Translations under genes and position numbers: made by a program
Part shown: positions 17,982 through 28,729 of the stretch, in pieces
How positions within the stretch are numbered: position 1 is the stretch's first letter
How the letters are laid out: every line of letters starts with the position of its first letter
From: Clostridiales bacterium
Lineage (GTDB): Bacteria > Bacillota > Clostridia > Lachnospirales > Lachnospiraceae
DNA: 59,281 nucleotides
Reading direction: 5' to 3'
Assembly: GCA_012837605.1 (NCBI GenBank)
Contig: DUQV01000007.1
Location: 1-59,281, forward strand
Notes under the pieces: model-generated
Seen by the model: the letters and a program-made list of their open reading frames with translations, nothing else
What the model was told of the DNA's origin: nothing
The model's database searches: none

Positions 17982-20255
17982 TCAATATGTACTCATCGGA
18001 TTAAAATCAAACTGAAGATTGCAGCCTGCAAACTGCCCTGAATAGCCAAAGCTGCCTTCCAAATGATTCTTTATTCCAACAAGTATATCATAATTTTTGT
18101 CTTTGATATAGATAACTCTTCTATAAATATCTTTAACCTTCGCCAATTCTGCCGGAGCCGGTCCGATAATCTGCGAGGATAATTTGTTTTCTGAGATATA
18201 TTCGTTCAGTGCATCTGCAACATGTTTTATTGCATTTTCCGTTTTTTCTTCTTCTTTAGAGGATATAAGAACCAGTAAAATATTGGCTGCCGGGGGATAT
18301 TGCATCAGACTGCGATACAACATCTCCTGTTCGTAGAACTCATCATAATTACCGTTAGCTGCCGTAACAATACTGTAATGCTCCGGATGGTAGGTCTGTA
18401 TAACCACCTCGCCCGGTACCGCATCACGTCCTGCTCTTCCTGCTGCCTGAGACAGTAGCTGAAATGTTCTTTCACCTGCCCGAAAATCTCCTGCATATAA
18501 TGATAAGTCTGCTGCGATAATGCCTACCAGAGACACCAGCGGAAAGTCATGCCCCTTCACAATCATCTGTGTACCCACCAGGATATCAGCCTCATGATTT
18601 GCAAATGCAGACAGAATTCTCTGATGACCGCCTTTTTTCTTGGTTGTATCGGTATCCATCCTAAGAATTCTTGCACCGGGAAATTCCCGTTTGGCAATCT
18701 CTTCAACCTTCTGAGTACCTGTACCGAAAGCTGCTATATATTTAGAACCGCATACAGGACATGTAGTCGGCATCCGCTCCTCATATCCGCAGTAATGGCA
18801 TAGAAGATTATTATTCACGTGAGAGGTCAATGAAATATCGCAATGTAAACACTTCATAACATGACCGCAGCTTCTGCAGGATACGAATCCCGAATATCCT
18901 CTTCTGTTAATAAACAGCATAATTTGCTCGTTCTTGCTTAACTTTTCATCTATAAGCATCTTAAGCTTCCTGCTGAATATTGACCTGTTTTTCTGTCTTA
19001 ATTCTTCCCTAAGGTCAACAATCCAAACCTTTGGAGGATTAGCATCTTTTGCTCTTTTGGTAAGAGTATGGAGTTTATATTCACCTTTGATGCATCTGCT
19101 GTAGGATTCCAGTGATGGCGTAGCAGAGCCAAGAATTACAAAGGAATTGGTAAGTTTTGCACGCTTAATGGAAACCTCTACCGTATGGTATTTAGGAGTG
19201 GTTTCATTTTTATAGCTTCCTTCATGCTCCTCATCCACAATAATCAGTCCAAGATTTTTAAACGGTGTAAACAGTGCTGACCTAGGTCCTATCATAATAT
19301 CTATTTCACCCTTTTTAGCTCTTAAGCTTTGGTCATACCGTTCGCCGTCAGACATTCTTGAATTTAAGACAGATATACGATTCCCGAATCTGTCATAGAA
19401 CCTGTTAACAGTCTGATAAGTAAGAGCAATCTCAGGTATCAGCACTATGACCTGCTTTCCTGAAGCTACCACCTTTGAGATAACTTCCATATATACTTCT
19501 GTTTTTCCGCTTCCCGTAATCCCATGGATTAAATAAGTATAGCGTTTGCCGTCATAATAATCCTTAAGTATATTATCAACAATCATTTGCTGCTCACTGT
19601 TTAATTCCACCGGGCTTTTCATTGTACTTTGATTGCCGATAGGATTGCGGTATATTTGCTTACTGTCTATCTTAATAATCTCATTATCTGACAGCCATGC
19701 AATTACCTTACTGTTTATATTAAGGTTTTTGATTGCTTTGTCATAGTCAATAATACTCTTATCAATTAAAGCTTTTAGAATTCTGACTCTTGCTGCATTG
19801 TTCTTTTTAAGCTGTTCTTCATAAATATCTAAAAGCTCCGCATATGGTTTTATCAGAACAATTTGTCTTTGTTTCTTAATCTTTACAGCCTTCTTAACAG
19901 GCATTACAGTCTTTAGTGCTTCATTTATTGTACCACCGTAAGTCTCTTTTATCCAATATGCCAAGAAAATCAAATGACTTTCAATCACGGGAGCACCCTC
20001 AACTACCGAGCTTATGGGTTTTATCTTTTCAATATCAATCTTAGGCTCATTTGAAAGACCTACAATATATCCGTTAACAGTTCGGCTTCCTTTACCAAAA
20101 GGAACTACAACAGGTGCACCAATAACGGCTGATGAAGCATATTCATCAGGAACTGCATACTGATATGTCTTGTCAAGATTCCCATGAGATATATCAATTA
20201 TTATATCGGCATAGCGTTGATAAGACATATCAGACCTCCTTGGTACGAAGAGCAT
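17982..20255 (-). CDS. priA: Primosomal protein N' (helicase PriA)
   Basis: GITGSGKTEVY, VDEEHEGSYK, zinc-binding Cys cluster, AGRAGRD. Confidence 0.97.
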   Translation of the reverse strand: MLFVPRRSDMSYQRYADIIIDISHGNLDKTYQYAVPDEYASSAVIGAPVVVPFGKGSRTVNGYIVGLSNEPKIDIEKIKPISSVVEGAPVIESHLIFLAYWIKETYGGTINEALKTVMPVKKAVKIKKQRQIVLIKPYAELLDIYEEQLKKNNAARVRILKALIDKSIIDYDKAIKNLNINSKVIAWLSDNEIIKIDSKQIYRNPIGNQSTMKSPVELNSEQQMIVDNILKDYYDGKRYTYLIHGITGSGKTEVYMEVISKVVASGKQVIVLIPEIALTYQTVNRFYDRFGNRISVLNSRMSDGERYDQSLRAKKGEIDIMIGPRSALFTPFKNLGLIIVDEEHEGSYKNETTPKYHTVEVSIKRAKLTNSFVILGSATPSLESYSRCIKGEYKLHTLTKRAKDANPPKVWIVDLREELRQKNRSIFSRKLKMLIDEKLSKNEQIMLFINRRGYSGFVSCRSCGHVMKCLHCDISLTSHVNNNLLCHYCGYEERMPTTCPVCGSKYIAAFGTGTQKVEEIAKREFPGARILRMDTDTTKKKGGHQRILSAFANHEADILVGTQMIVKGHDFPLVSLVGIIAADLSLYAGDFRAGERTFQLLSQAAGRAGRDAVPGEVVIQTYHPEHYSIVTAANGNYDEFYEQEMLYRSLMQYPPAANILLVLISSKEEEKTENAIKHVADALNEYISENKLSSQIIGPAPAELAKVKDIYRRVIYIKDKNYDILVGIKNHLEGSFGYSGQFAGCNLQFDFNPMSTY

Positions 20256-21693
20256 CCCTTACAAGCTCTCTATCATCCATGTGGTACTTCACACCCTTAA
20301 TCTCCTGGTAATCCTCATGACCCTTTCCTGCGATTATGATAACATCACCATCTTTTGCATGATCAATGCAATATTTTATAGCTTCTCTTCTGTCGGTTAT
20401 TTTTATATATTCTCCGGGTCCTTTTTTTACTCCGGTGATTATATCATTTATAATGTCTTCAGGCTCCTCATATCTTGGATTATCTGATGTGACCACGGTA
20501 AGATCCGCCATATTGGAGGATATCTCACCCATAAGATATCTTCTGTCCTTGGAGCGGTTTCCGCCACAGCCAAATACACAAACCAAACGTTTGGGATTAT
20601 ATTCTCTTATGGTGGTAAGAAGACTCTTTAAACTCATGGCATTGTGTGCATAGTCAATAATAACCGAGTAATTACCGTCTACAGGTACAATCTCAACCCT
20701 GCCTCTTACCTTGATATTATTTAGAGCCTTAATCACATCTTTTTCATTTACATTAAAATGCCTGCATATTGCAATAGCACATAGGGAATTTAGCACATTA
20801 AACTTTCCCGGAATATCGATAGCCACATCAAAATTCAAAAGCCCGGTAACACGGTAAGAAACTCCAAGATAACCCGGCTTGTGAACCAGCTTGACATCAG
20901 TTGCCCTTATATCGGCATTCTCAGAAAATCCAAAGGTTTCCACCTTACAGGTATGACCTTCCAAGATGTCCTTGGCATGTTCATCATCTATATTAACCAA
21001 ACCTACCTTGCACTGTCTGAATAATTGACTTTTGCATCTTAGATAATCGTCAAAATCCTTATGTTCCTTATCTCCTATGTGATCATATCCAAGATTGGTA
21101 AATACTCCAAAATCAAACACAAACCCGTCAATCCTATTATGTAAAAACCCTTGCGAAGACGCTTCCATAACCACACACTCCAGCCCTGCGTCAACCATCT
21201 TGGCAAAAGTCTCCTGAATAATATAAGATTCCGGTGTGGTATTATTAGCCGGTATAACCTCATCACCGATAATAGTCTCGATTGTACCGATTAATCCGGT
21301 CTTAATACCCGTATTCTCCAAAATGGATTTTACCATATAAGCCGTAGTAGTCTTGCCTTTTGTTCCTGTAATCCCTATAGTCGTAAGCTTTCTGGCCGGA
21401 TGTCCAAAGTAAGCCGCCGACATAAAAGCCAGAGCTTTCCTTGCATTCTCCACCCTAATAACAGTCACATCTTTAGGTAATTCAATTTCTTTCTCTATTA
21501 CAATGACCGATGCTCCCTTTTCAATCGCTTGGGGAATATAATCGTGCCCATCCGACACTGTACCCATGATGCATACAAACACCGCATCCTTTACTGCCCT
21601 TCTTGAATCATACACCAAATCTGTGACCAAAGTATGTTCATCCCCCCGCAGGCAGGTATACTCAAGCCCCTCCAACAAACTGTCCAAATACAT
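20230..21693 (-). CDS. murE: UDP-N-acetylmuramoyl-L-alanyl-D-glutamate-2,6-diaminopimelate ligase
   Basis: GITGTKGKTTTAYM, DYAHNAMSLK, SDNPRYEEPEDI, GKGHEDYQ. Confidence 0.95.
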   Translation of the reverse strand: MYLDSLLEGLEYTCLRGDEHTLVTDLVYDSRRAVKDAVFVCIMGTVSDGHDYIPQAIEKGASVIVIEKEIELPKDVTVIRVENARKALAFMSAAYFGHPARKLTTIGITGTKGKTTTAYMVKSILENTGIKTGLIGTIETIIGDEVIPANNTTPESYIIQETFAKMVDAGLECVVMEASSQGFLHNRIDGFVFDFGVFTNLGYDHIGDKEHKDFDDYLRCKSQLFRQCKVGLVNIDDEHAKDILEGHTCKVETFGFSENADIRATDVKLVHKPGYLGVSYRVTGLLNFDVAIDIPGKFNVLNSLCAIAICRHFNVNEKDVIKALNNIKVRGRVEIVPVDGNYSVIIDYAHNAMSLKSLLTTIREYNPKRLVCVFGCGGNRSKDRRYLMGEISSNMADLTVVTSDNPRYEEPEDIINDIITGVKKGPGEYIKITDRREAIKYCIDHAKDGDVIIIAGKGHEDYQEIKGVKYHMDDRELVRDALRTKEV

Positions 21694-21706
21694 ATATTCG
21701 CCTCCT

Positions 21707-21890
21707 TAATGGTGCCTGTCACCATTACAACACCATTACAGAAATATTACAAAATTGTTAACCACAATATATTTGTAGTCATTTATCATTATAGGCTAAT
21801 TAGAGATTTTGTAAAGTCAATTTTGTAATGGTGACAGGCACCATTACAAAATCATTACAGAATTGTAACATAATTGTTAACATATATCTA
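21707..21890. repeat. Two palindrome-plus-tail repeat copies in murE leader
   Basis: TAATGGTG-CCTGT-CACCATTA (21707-21727) and GTAATGGTG-ACAGG-CACCATTAC (21825-21847), each followed by a related ~46-bp tail. Confidence 0.75.
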
Positions 21891-21947
21891 AGTATATAAA
21901 AAGCCTCCAAGTTAATGAAAAACTCAGAGACCTTATGATTATTTAAC

Positions 21948-22673
21948 TTAAAACAAAAACCCAACTTCTTTTTCTTTTATACAATGATACTCTGTAATAA
22001 ATTCATCCCCTGATCGGCATTTTTTAATACTAAATCCGGCTCTCTCAAGCATACCATCTAATATCCATCCGAAAGTACTATACTCGTCTCTTATATGTAT
22101 TTCGACTTCCTTTCGAAGCTCCGCTCCGGCATTTTTTTCAAAATCAGAAATCCATTCACTTATTTTCTCTTTATATTCACAAGGGTTGAAATGAAATACA
22201 ATATCAAAAATATATAAGCTTCCGCCTGCTTTTATCATCTTATTCATTCTCAGCAAGGCAATCTGTTTCCAGAAGTCAGGCAGATGGTGAAATGCAGCTT
22301 TTGTTATCAATAAATCAACCGGTTCATCCTTATGTTCATAAGTTAAAAACCCAGCCTTAATGAATTCAATATTGTTCTTAGTCTTATTGCAAACCTTATT
22401 CTTTGCTTGTAAGAGCATAGCATCGGATACATCAACTCCATATACATGCTTAAAATGCTCTGCTGCTATAATGGTGCTTGCTCCTGTTCCACAGCCCAGA
22501 TCAATCATAGATAGTTTACCGATATCCTTTAATCCTAGAAATTCAAGCATATCATAAAACTCTTTCTTATAATCCCTAAACGCCGTATGTCGATTGTCAT
22601 AGTTATCAGCATTCCCGACACTCGAATAATCTACCCCACAATGTTTGTATTCATCATATATCCAATTGCTCAT
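21948..22673 (-). CDS. Class I SAM-dependent methyltransferase
   Basis: MIDLGCGTGASTIIAAEHFKHVYGVDVSDAML. Confidence 0.88.
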   Translation of the reverse strand: MSNWIYDEYKHCGVDYSSVGNADNYDNRHTAFRDYKKEFYDMLEFLGLKDIGKLSMIDLGCGTGASTIIAAEHFKHVYGVDVSDAMLLQAKNKVCNKTKNNIEFIKAGFLTYEHKDEPVDLLITKAAFHHLPDFWKQIALLRMNKMIKAGGSLYIFDIVFHFNPCEYKEKISEWISDFEKNAGAELRKEVEIHIRDEYSTFGWILDGMLERAGFSIKKCRSGDEFITEYHCIKEKEVGFLF

Positions 22674-22936
22674 GCTATACCTCCATAATATTCATTCGGC
22701 GACGACAAATTAATTATCGGGATATCCGGGAACTTTTCCTCCAGAACAGCTGCTACAAGATTGTACCAACTATAACATTTATTTAATACTATTGCGTCAG
22801 AGGTAATTATTTGAACCGAACCTTCTAAGATAACGTCAACATTGTTCACGATCTCTACATCTACCTTATATGGATATCCACCAAGCAAATTATATATAAG
22901 TGTCTTTAATCTGCCTGTATTGGATACCGGAGCATA
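22670..22936 (-). pseudogene. C-terminal fragment, possibly DUF434/DUF5616-like protein
   Basis: YAPVSNTGRLKTLIYNLLGGYPYKVDVEIVNNVDVILEGSVQIITSDAIVLNKCYSWYNLVAAVLEEKFPDIPIINL; frame closed by TAA just upstream, no good start. Confidence 0.45.
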
Positions 22937-23089
22937 TTAATGTTATATAGTAAAAAAGCAATTTTTTCAATATAGCCCTCCTTCAATGATATTTTCTGCA
23001 ACATAAGTACCCCGCACCATACCATTAATATTACATAGGGTCATTATACTCATTACACATTTTAACATAATACGGTAATTATATCAATC

Positions 23090-25474
23090 TTATCCTCCTC
23101 CATCCTTCAGGTAATAATCAACCCATAGCTTATTACCATCCGTTTTAAGCATAATCGCCCCATGCTTGGGTGTAATCATTATCTGACTTTTACACTCCTT
23201 AAGTCTTTCAAGAACTTCCTCATGCGGATGACCGTATTTATTTTTCTTACTGCATGATATCAGTGCATATTCGGGTCTAATTATACTTAGAATTTCTTCA
23301 CTCGTGGAATTTTTCGAGCCATGATGCGCTACCTTAAGCACGTCATAATCCGTTTGAATAAATGTTGTAGAATCATTATTGCAGCGATTTATATACTCCT
23401 GTTTTATAAAAAATGTAATTAACTCCTGATCCCCTTTAGTCTCTATATCACCGGTCAGAAGCATATCGAATTCCCCATAGCTTACGCTTAATACCGTCGA
23501 ATAGTCATTGTTAGACGCAGACTGGTATCCCACACACGGGTGGAGAACATTTATTTTTAATTTACCGTCTGTTATCATATCACCTGCAGCAACATACATA
23601 AGCATAATACCCTTATCCTTAGCAAGTTCCTCCAGCTTATTATAGGTCTCATTCCTTAGCGATATATCAGGCAATATTAAGTGTCTTACGGATATATGTT
23701 TACCCGCTATTATCTCCATAATCCCACTGACATGATCCATGTCAGTATGAGTAACAAAGACATAATCTAGGGTATCGACACCCTTGGACAATAAATAGGG
23801 TGTTATCCTGTATCTTCCCACCTGACTGACATCCGAACTGCCGCCGTCTACTAAATATGTAGTTCCATTATCATTCTCCATGAATATCGCTTCTCCCTGA
23901 CCCACATCGAGCACGGTAACAGTAAGGCTGTTTTTCAGCTTGGGAGCAATCAGAATAACTACCGCCGCAATAAAAAACACTAAAGTCCCCTTCTTCTTAA
24001 GCCTTTTTGCACTTATTATAAATACCGATATTGCCGCATAATATATTATAATTCTTATGGTATCAGGTCTTCCTACGGTAATCAGATTCTTTGGCAGACT
24101 GCTTCCCAGTCTGCATATCATTTCATAGATTTTTAGAATATAATTTGCTCCTCCTGCAAGAAACACTCCCAAGGATGAAGATATTATCCCGGCTATTCCT
24201 GATATTATCGCTGACAGCATTAACATCGATGTCAACGGCAAAACCAATAGATTAATAAACACACTATACAGCGGAATTTGAAAGAAATAATAAAGGATAA
24301 CCGGAAGCGTCAGTACCTGTGCAGAGATGCTTGCACAGATACCTCTCACCAATAAATTCTTTGACTCATGCAGGCAGCTAAAGCATGGTAAAATAACAGC
24401 AATTCCAAGCACTGCACCAAAAGATAATAAAAAACCTGCTTGGAACAATTCCATGGGATTTTGAAGAAGGATCAGAAATGCACTTAGAGACATGGCGGTA
24501 AGAATATCAAATGTCCTTCCTATAAGCTTGGCAATGATAAAAATACTGTACATTACGACCGCCCTGTTAGTCGATACGCTAAAGTTAGTGAGTATTCCGT
24601 AGCTATAGACAAATGCCAGAGACATAAGTGTAGATACAGCAAGTCCAAGCCTTAACCTTTTTAATAAATAGTATATGGCGGCTCCTACCATAGACACATG
24701 AAGACCGGAAATAGCCAGAATATGAGAAATACCATTTTCCTGATATAGCAACTTGATTTCATCCTCCAGAAGATATTTCTCGCCAAGAACCATTGCCATA
24801 AGTATTCCGGCTTCTTTCTTTGGAAGTACTTTACTGTAAACCCTGACAAGTTCCTCTTTTATATTATCTAGGATTGAACGAAAGACAGAATACTTACTGT
24901 TGATTATAGAGATGTTTTCAGCTGTTACCTTATAAGATATGTTTTGGGATTTGTAATACAGATATTCATTGAATGTACCGGGATTAGAATTTACAGAGAA
25001 TTTTTTGACAGTTCCTGAGACTGAGATAATATTTCCGACACGATACTGTTTTGATAATGGATAATCATATGTATATTCATTAACTATAACTTCTTCAACC
25101 AAATATGTATGATTGTCAGGCAGGGTTATTCGATTATTTTTTAGATAATACGTCGTTCCCAAAGACTTTTTCACAATCATATCTATTTCGCCTGTAAGGC
25201 TGCATTCGGATTTTTCTTCAAATACCGCATCGATATCCGGCGGTTTCATCCTGTCTTTCATGGCAAAAAATCCAACAAGCATAAGAAGCGGCAATCCCCA
25301 TAAAAAAAAGTCCTTGCGGTTTATATACCTCTTAATGCAAAACATCAGCAGATATATGATCAGCCACGCCCCGAAAGCAGTTAATGCTATGTATATCAGG
25401 GGAATTCCATACCAAGCCGAAAGTATACCGCCTATAAAGGCGGCAATCCCCCAGAGGAAAGGTCTCTTCATCAA
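23090..25474 (-). CDS. comEC: DNA internalization competence protein ComEC/Rec2
   Basis: Multi-TM competence domain (ISHILAISGLHVSMVG) and beta-lactamase-like domain (THTDMDHVSGI, VAHHGSKNSTSEE). Confidence 0.95.
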   Translation of the reverse strand: MMKRPFLWGIAAFIGGILSAWYGIPLIYIALTAFGAWLIIYLLMFCIKRYINRKDFFLWGLPLLMLVGFFAMKDRMKPPDIDAVFEEKSECSLTGEIDMIVKKSLGTTYYLKNNRITLPDNHTYLVEEVIVNEYTYDYPLSKQYRVGNIISVSGTVKKFSVNSNPGTFNEYLYYKSQNISYKVTAENISIINSKYSVFRSILDNIKEELVRVYSKVLPKKEAGILMAMVLGEKYLLEDEIKLLYQENGISHILAISGLHVSMVGAAIYYLLKRLRLGLAVSTLMSLAFVYSYGILTNFSVSTNRAVVMYSIFIIAKLIGRTFDILTAMSLSAFLILLQNPMELFQAGFLLSFGAVLGIAVILPCFSCLHESKNLLVRGICASISAQVLTLPVILYYFFQIPLYSVFINLLVLPLTSMLMLSAIISGIAGIISSSLGVFLAGGANYILKIYEMICRLGSSLPKNLITVGRPDTIRIIIYYAAISVFIISAKRLKKKGTLVFFIAAVVILIAPKLKNSLTVTVLDVGQGEAIFMENDNGTTYLVDGGSSDVSQVGRYRITPYLLSKGVDTLDYVFVTHTDMDHVSGIMEIIAGKHISVRHLILPDISLRNETYNKLEELAKDKGIMLMYVAAGDMITDGKLKINVLHPCVGYQSASNNDYSTVLSVSYGEFDMLLTGDIETKGDQELITFFIKQEYINRCNNDSTTFIQTDYDVLKVAHHGSKNSTSEEILSIIRPEYALISCSKKNKYGHPHEEVLERLKECKSQIMITPKHGAIMLKTDGNKLWVDYYLKDGGG

Positions 25475-25491
25475 TATTTAAATCCTCCCCT

Positions 25492-26415
25492 CTATTGGTT
25501 ATCTTCATTAATAGCAAGGTTTCGCTCGAATAACACACCAAGATTTGTATTATGAAAGGTCTCCGCAGGTTGACCATTAATTCGAAATTGTACTTTATTA
25601 ATGCCGGGCAGCTCTACTAATGAATTTACTATTGAGTATATTGCAACCTCATCTGTTACATCAGGAAGCTTCTCAAGAAATTTCTCATTGAAATCCACAT
25701 AGCATATACTCTCCTTAGTAGATACGTTCAGAAGTGTTGTTCCAGCCGGAATTGTCGCATATAAGCCCACCTCTGTCGGTCCGTTAATAATCTGGTTAAT
25801 CACAAGCTCCTCTATGGATGAGGTTCCGGTATAGAATATGGTTCTGGTTGTCTTTCTAAGTAAATCTCCTGTCTCATTGGCAAAATATAGGGTAACCTTA
25901 TAATTGGTCTCCGCAGCAGTGTTTTCAATAAAGAATTCTGCTGTCATTAATCCTATTTGAACTCCGTTTGAATCAATCAATGGCTGATTATTGACATTAA
26001 ACAACACAAAATCTATCCCCGGAATCTGACACATAGTCTTTACCACAGTCGCACGGCATAAAACCTCAGGTATTCCTTTGAGCTCACCATACTTTGTATC
26101 AAAGTTAATGATAAGCTGTTCATCTACAATATTATAATCAATTATTGAAACACCTTCAGGTATAGCCTTCCTGTATATCATATTTGAAGGCTCTTTTTGC
26201 AGTACTTCCAGCAGCTCCTTAACAAGCTGTTCTTTGGTATTCCCCTTAGGGACATACCCTTCACTGACAATTCCATAGGATTTACTGTCTATATAATAAA
26301 TCTGATATTCCTTTTTGGATTTGTCTGTATTGTTATTGTTACTGCAGGAAGCAAGCAGTACATTACTTAGCAGCAGTATGATGCTAAACAGAATTTTTAT
26401 TAATGCACGCTTCAT
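25492..26415 (-). CDS. GerMN-domain lipoprotein
   Basis: Lipobox LLASCSNNN; two repeated GerM-like domains. Confidence 0.85.
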   Translation of the reverse strand: MKRALIKILFSIILLLSNVLLASCSNNNNTDKSKKEYQIYYIDSKSYGIVSEGYVPKGNTKEQLVKELLEVLQKEPSNMIYRKAIPEGVSIIDYNIVDEQLIINFDTKYGELKGIPEVLCRATVVKTMCQIPGIDFVLFNVNNQPLIDSNGVQIGLMTAEFFIENTAAETNYKVTLYFANETGDLLRKTTRTIFYTGTSSIEELVINQIINGPTEVGLYATIPAGTTLLNVSTKESICYVDFNEKFLEKLPDVTDEVAIYSIVNSLVELPGINKVQFRINGQPAETFHNTNLGVLFERNLAINEDNQ

Positions 26416-26574
26416 ATATAAGTAACCTCATTTCCCGTAAAAATAGATATCTATTATTTGATGAACAGTAATTCATCAATAAACAACCGTAATCACAACC
26501 CGCAGCAGATAACATGGTATCCGTAAAGGTGCAATTATACCGGAACTGCTGTGTCCCTTTGAATATGAGCATCG

Positions 26575-27981
26575 CTACGACTGTGCTATATAGTTAAGAG
26601 GAATTCTAACATTAAAAGTTGTGCCCTCTCCCTCAACACTGTATACCTTTATAGCACCTCTATGCATCTGAATAACATTTTTCGTAATGGCCAGTCCTAA
26701 GCCCGTTCCTCCGGACTCTCTGGACCTGGCTTTGTCCACCCTGTAGAAGCGTTCAAATATCAGATCCTGAACGTCCTCAGGTATACCAATACCTGAATCC
26801 GAAACCTTAATATAGAAATACTTATGGTCAGCATTCAAAGACACTCTTACCCATCCGTCCGGAACATTGTATTTTATGGCATTTTCTATCAGATTTGTCA
26901 TTGCCAGTGAAAGCTTAACCTCATCCACCTCAGCTATAACAGGTCTGAAGCTTTCATAAACCATTTCAATGCTTTGCTTCTTCGCTAACGGACGCAGTCT
27001 CTTTAGTATTTGCTCCAAAAGCTCATTGATATTAATGCTGGATATATTCATGTCACCGGCTGTCTTATTAAGCTTGACTAAAGACAGCAGGTCATTGATT
27101 ATCTCATTCTCTCTTTCTATCTCCTTGTTAATATCTATTAAGAACTCCCGATAAACCTCCACAGGAACATCCTCCTGCATAAGAAGTGATTCCGCCAGAA
27201 CCTTAATAGATGTAATCGGGGTTTTTAATTCATGTGATACATTAGAGACAAACTCTTGTCTGGTATTTTCAATCTTCTGCATTCGGCTAATCATCTTGTT
27301 GAATGAATCTGAAATCTTCTCAATCTCGTAATACCCCTTAATTGATACTTCCTCATCCAAATAACCTTCAGTTAAATGGTCAATAGAGCTGACTACCTTT
27401 GTAAGCGGCTTAGTCAATTTACTTGAAAAATATATGGCAAATATAACAATAAACATTGTAATTGCAAGAATAAATATGGAGGCTCTTTGCTCCATACTTA
27501 CTAAAGTGCTCTGTATGTCTTTAGTAGAGGAATTCATGACAATAGCACCCACAACGACCTTCTGTTCCTCGGTAGTATGGATGATTGGTTGAGTTAATAT
27601 TAAATAATTGTTTTCCGTATCATGAACCTTGCTGCTGTTTCCGCTAAAGCATTGGATTACTTCTTTAGATACAAGGTACTTATTCTCATCATAAAGCCCA
27701 TAAGTATCCTCTACAATATTGAGGTTGTTATTGACGACAACTATTCTCCCCTGATAGAATTCAGCAACACGATTTATCTCAGCGTCAATTTCAGGCACAT
27801 CAGCTAAAGTCAGATAACCCGTGGGGAGCATCAGATTTGACAGCATAATTATCTGATTCTGCATCTGATTAAATCTGTCGCCAACAGCCTTTTCCTTATA
27901 GTTGTTAAGAAGGACATAGGAAAATAAATATAGCGGTATAATACCTACTATTATAAATACAAACAGCATGTGCATTCTCAT
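26575..27981 (-). CDS. HAMP-domain sensor histidine kinase
   Basis: FVSNVSHELKTPITSIKVLAESLL, NLIENAIKYN, DSGIGIPED, GGTGLGLAITK. Confidence 0.95.
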   Translation of the reverse strand: MRMHMLFVFIIVGIIPLYLFSYVLLNNYKEKAVGDRFNQMQNQIIMLSNLMLPTGYLTLADVPEIDAEINRVAEFYQGRIVVVNNNLNIVEDTYGLYDENKYLVSKEVIQCFSGNSSKVHDTENNYLILTQPIIHTTEEQKVVVGAIVMNSSTKDIQSTLVSMEQRASIFILAITMFIVIFAIYFSSKLTKPLTKVVSSIDHLTEGYLDEEVSIKGYYEIEKISDSFNKMISRMQKIENTRQEFVSNVSHELKTPITSIKVLAESLLMQEDVPVEVYREFLIDINKEIERENEIINDLLSLVKLNKTAGDMNISSININELLEQILKRLRPLAKKQSIEMVYESFRPVIAEVDEVKLSLAMTNLIENAIKYNVPDGWVRVSLNADHKYFYIKVSDSGIGIPEDVQDLIFERFYRVDKARSRESGGTGLGLAITKNVIQMHRGAIKVYSVEGEGTTFNVRIPLNYIAQS

Positions 27982-28000
27982 GCTATAAAGTATTTTAAGC

Positions 28001-28696
28001 TTATTCTTGATTCTGGAAAAAATATCCTACACCCCATTTTGTATGTATATATTTTGGTTCGCTCGGATTGCTTTCAATTTTTTCACGAAGTCTTCTGATA
28101 TGAACATCTACAGTCCTAACATCACCGGGATAGTCATATCCCCATACAATGTTAAGAAGATTTTCACGGCTATACACCTTATTCGGATTGAATACCATCA
28201 GCTCAAGCAAATCAAACTCTTTAACAGTCAGATTTACTTCCTTGTCCGATATATATACTCTTCTGTTCTCACAATCAATCTTCATATCATTAAATGTGAC
28301 CATCTTAGACTCATCGGTCGAACCTATACCCTTATTGCTCCTGCGCATAATAGCCTTAATTCTTGCCTTAACTTCAAGAATATTAAAGGGCTTGGTAATA
28401 TAGTCATCTGCTCCATACTCAAGACCTAATATCTTGTCCATGTCGTCGCCCTTTGCAGTCAGCATAATGATCGGCATAGATGAAAATTCACGAATCTGCT
28501 GACACACTTCAAAACCTGACAGCTTTGGAAGCATGATATCCAAAAGCACCACATCATACTCCTTATTTCTGGCTGCCTCCAGTGCCTCTTCGCCATCATA
28601 AGCACAATCCACTTCCATTCCGTCCTGCTCCAGGCTAAAGCGGATTCCTTTAACAATTAATTTTTCATCATCGACTACAAGTACTTTCTTTGCCAT
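28001..28696 (-). CDS. OmpR/PhoB-family response regulator
   Basis: KVLVVDDEKLIVKGI, VVLLDIMLPKLSG, winged helix DVRTVDVHIRRLREKIE. Confidence 0.96.
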   Translation of the reverse strand: MAKKVLVVDDEKLIVKGIRFSLEQDGMEVDCAYDGEEALEAARNKEYDVVLLDIMLPKLSGFEVCQQIREFSSMPIIMLTAKGDDMDKILGLEYGADDYITKPFNILEVKARIKAIMRRSNKGIGSTDESKMVTFNDMKIDCENRRVYISDKEVNLTVKEFDLLELMVFNPNKVYSRENLLNIVWGYDYPGDVRTVDVHIRRLREKIESNPSEPKYIHTKWGVGYFFQNQE

Positions 28697-28729
28697 ATAT
28701 ACACCCCATTCTTTGTATGTTTAACAATA

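Noticed and set aside
25332-25577. Minus-strand 81-aa ORF across comEC/GerMN junction
   Set aside because: Out of frame with both well-supported genes, no family signal.
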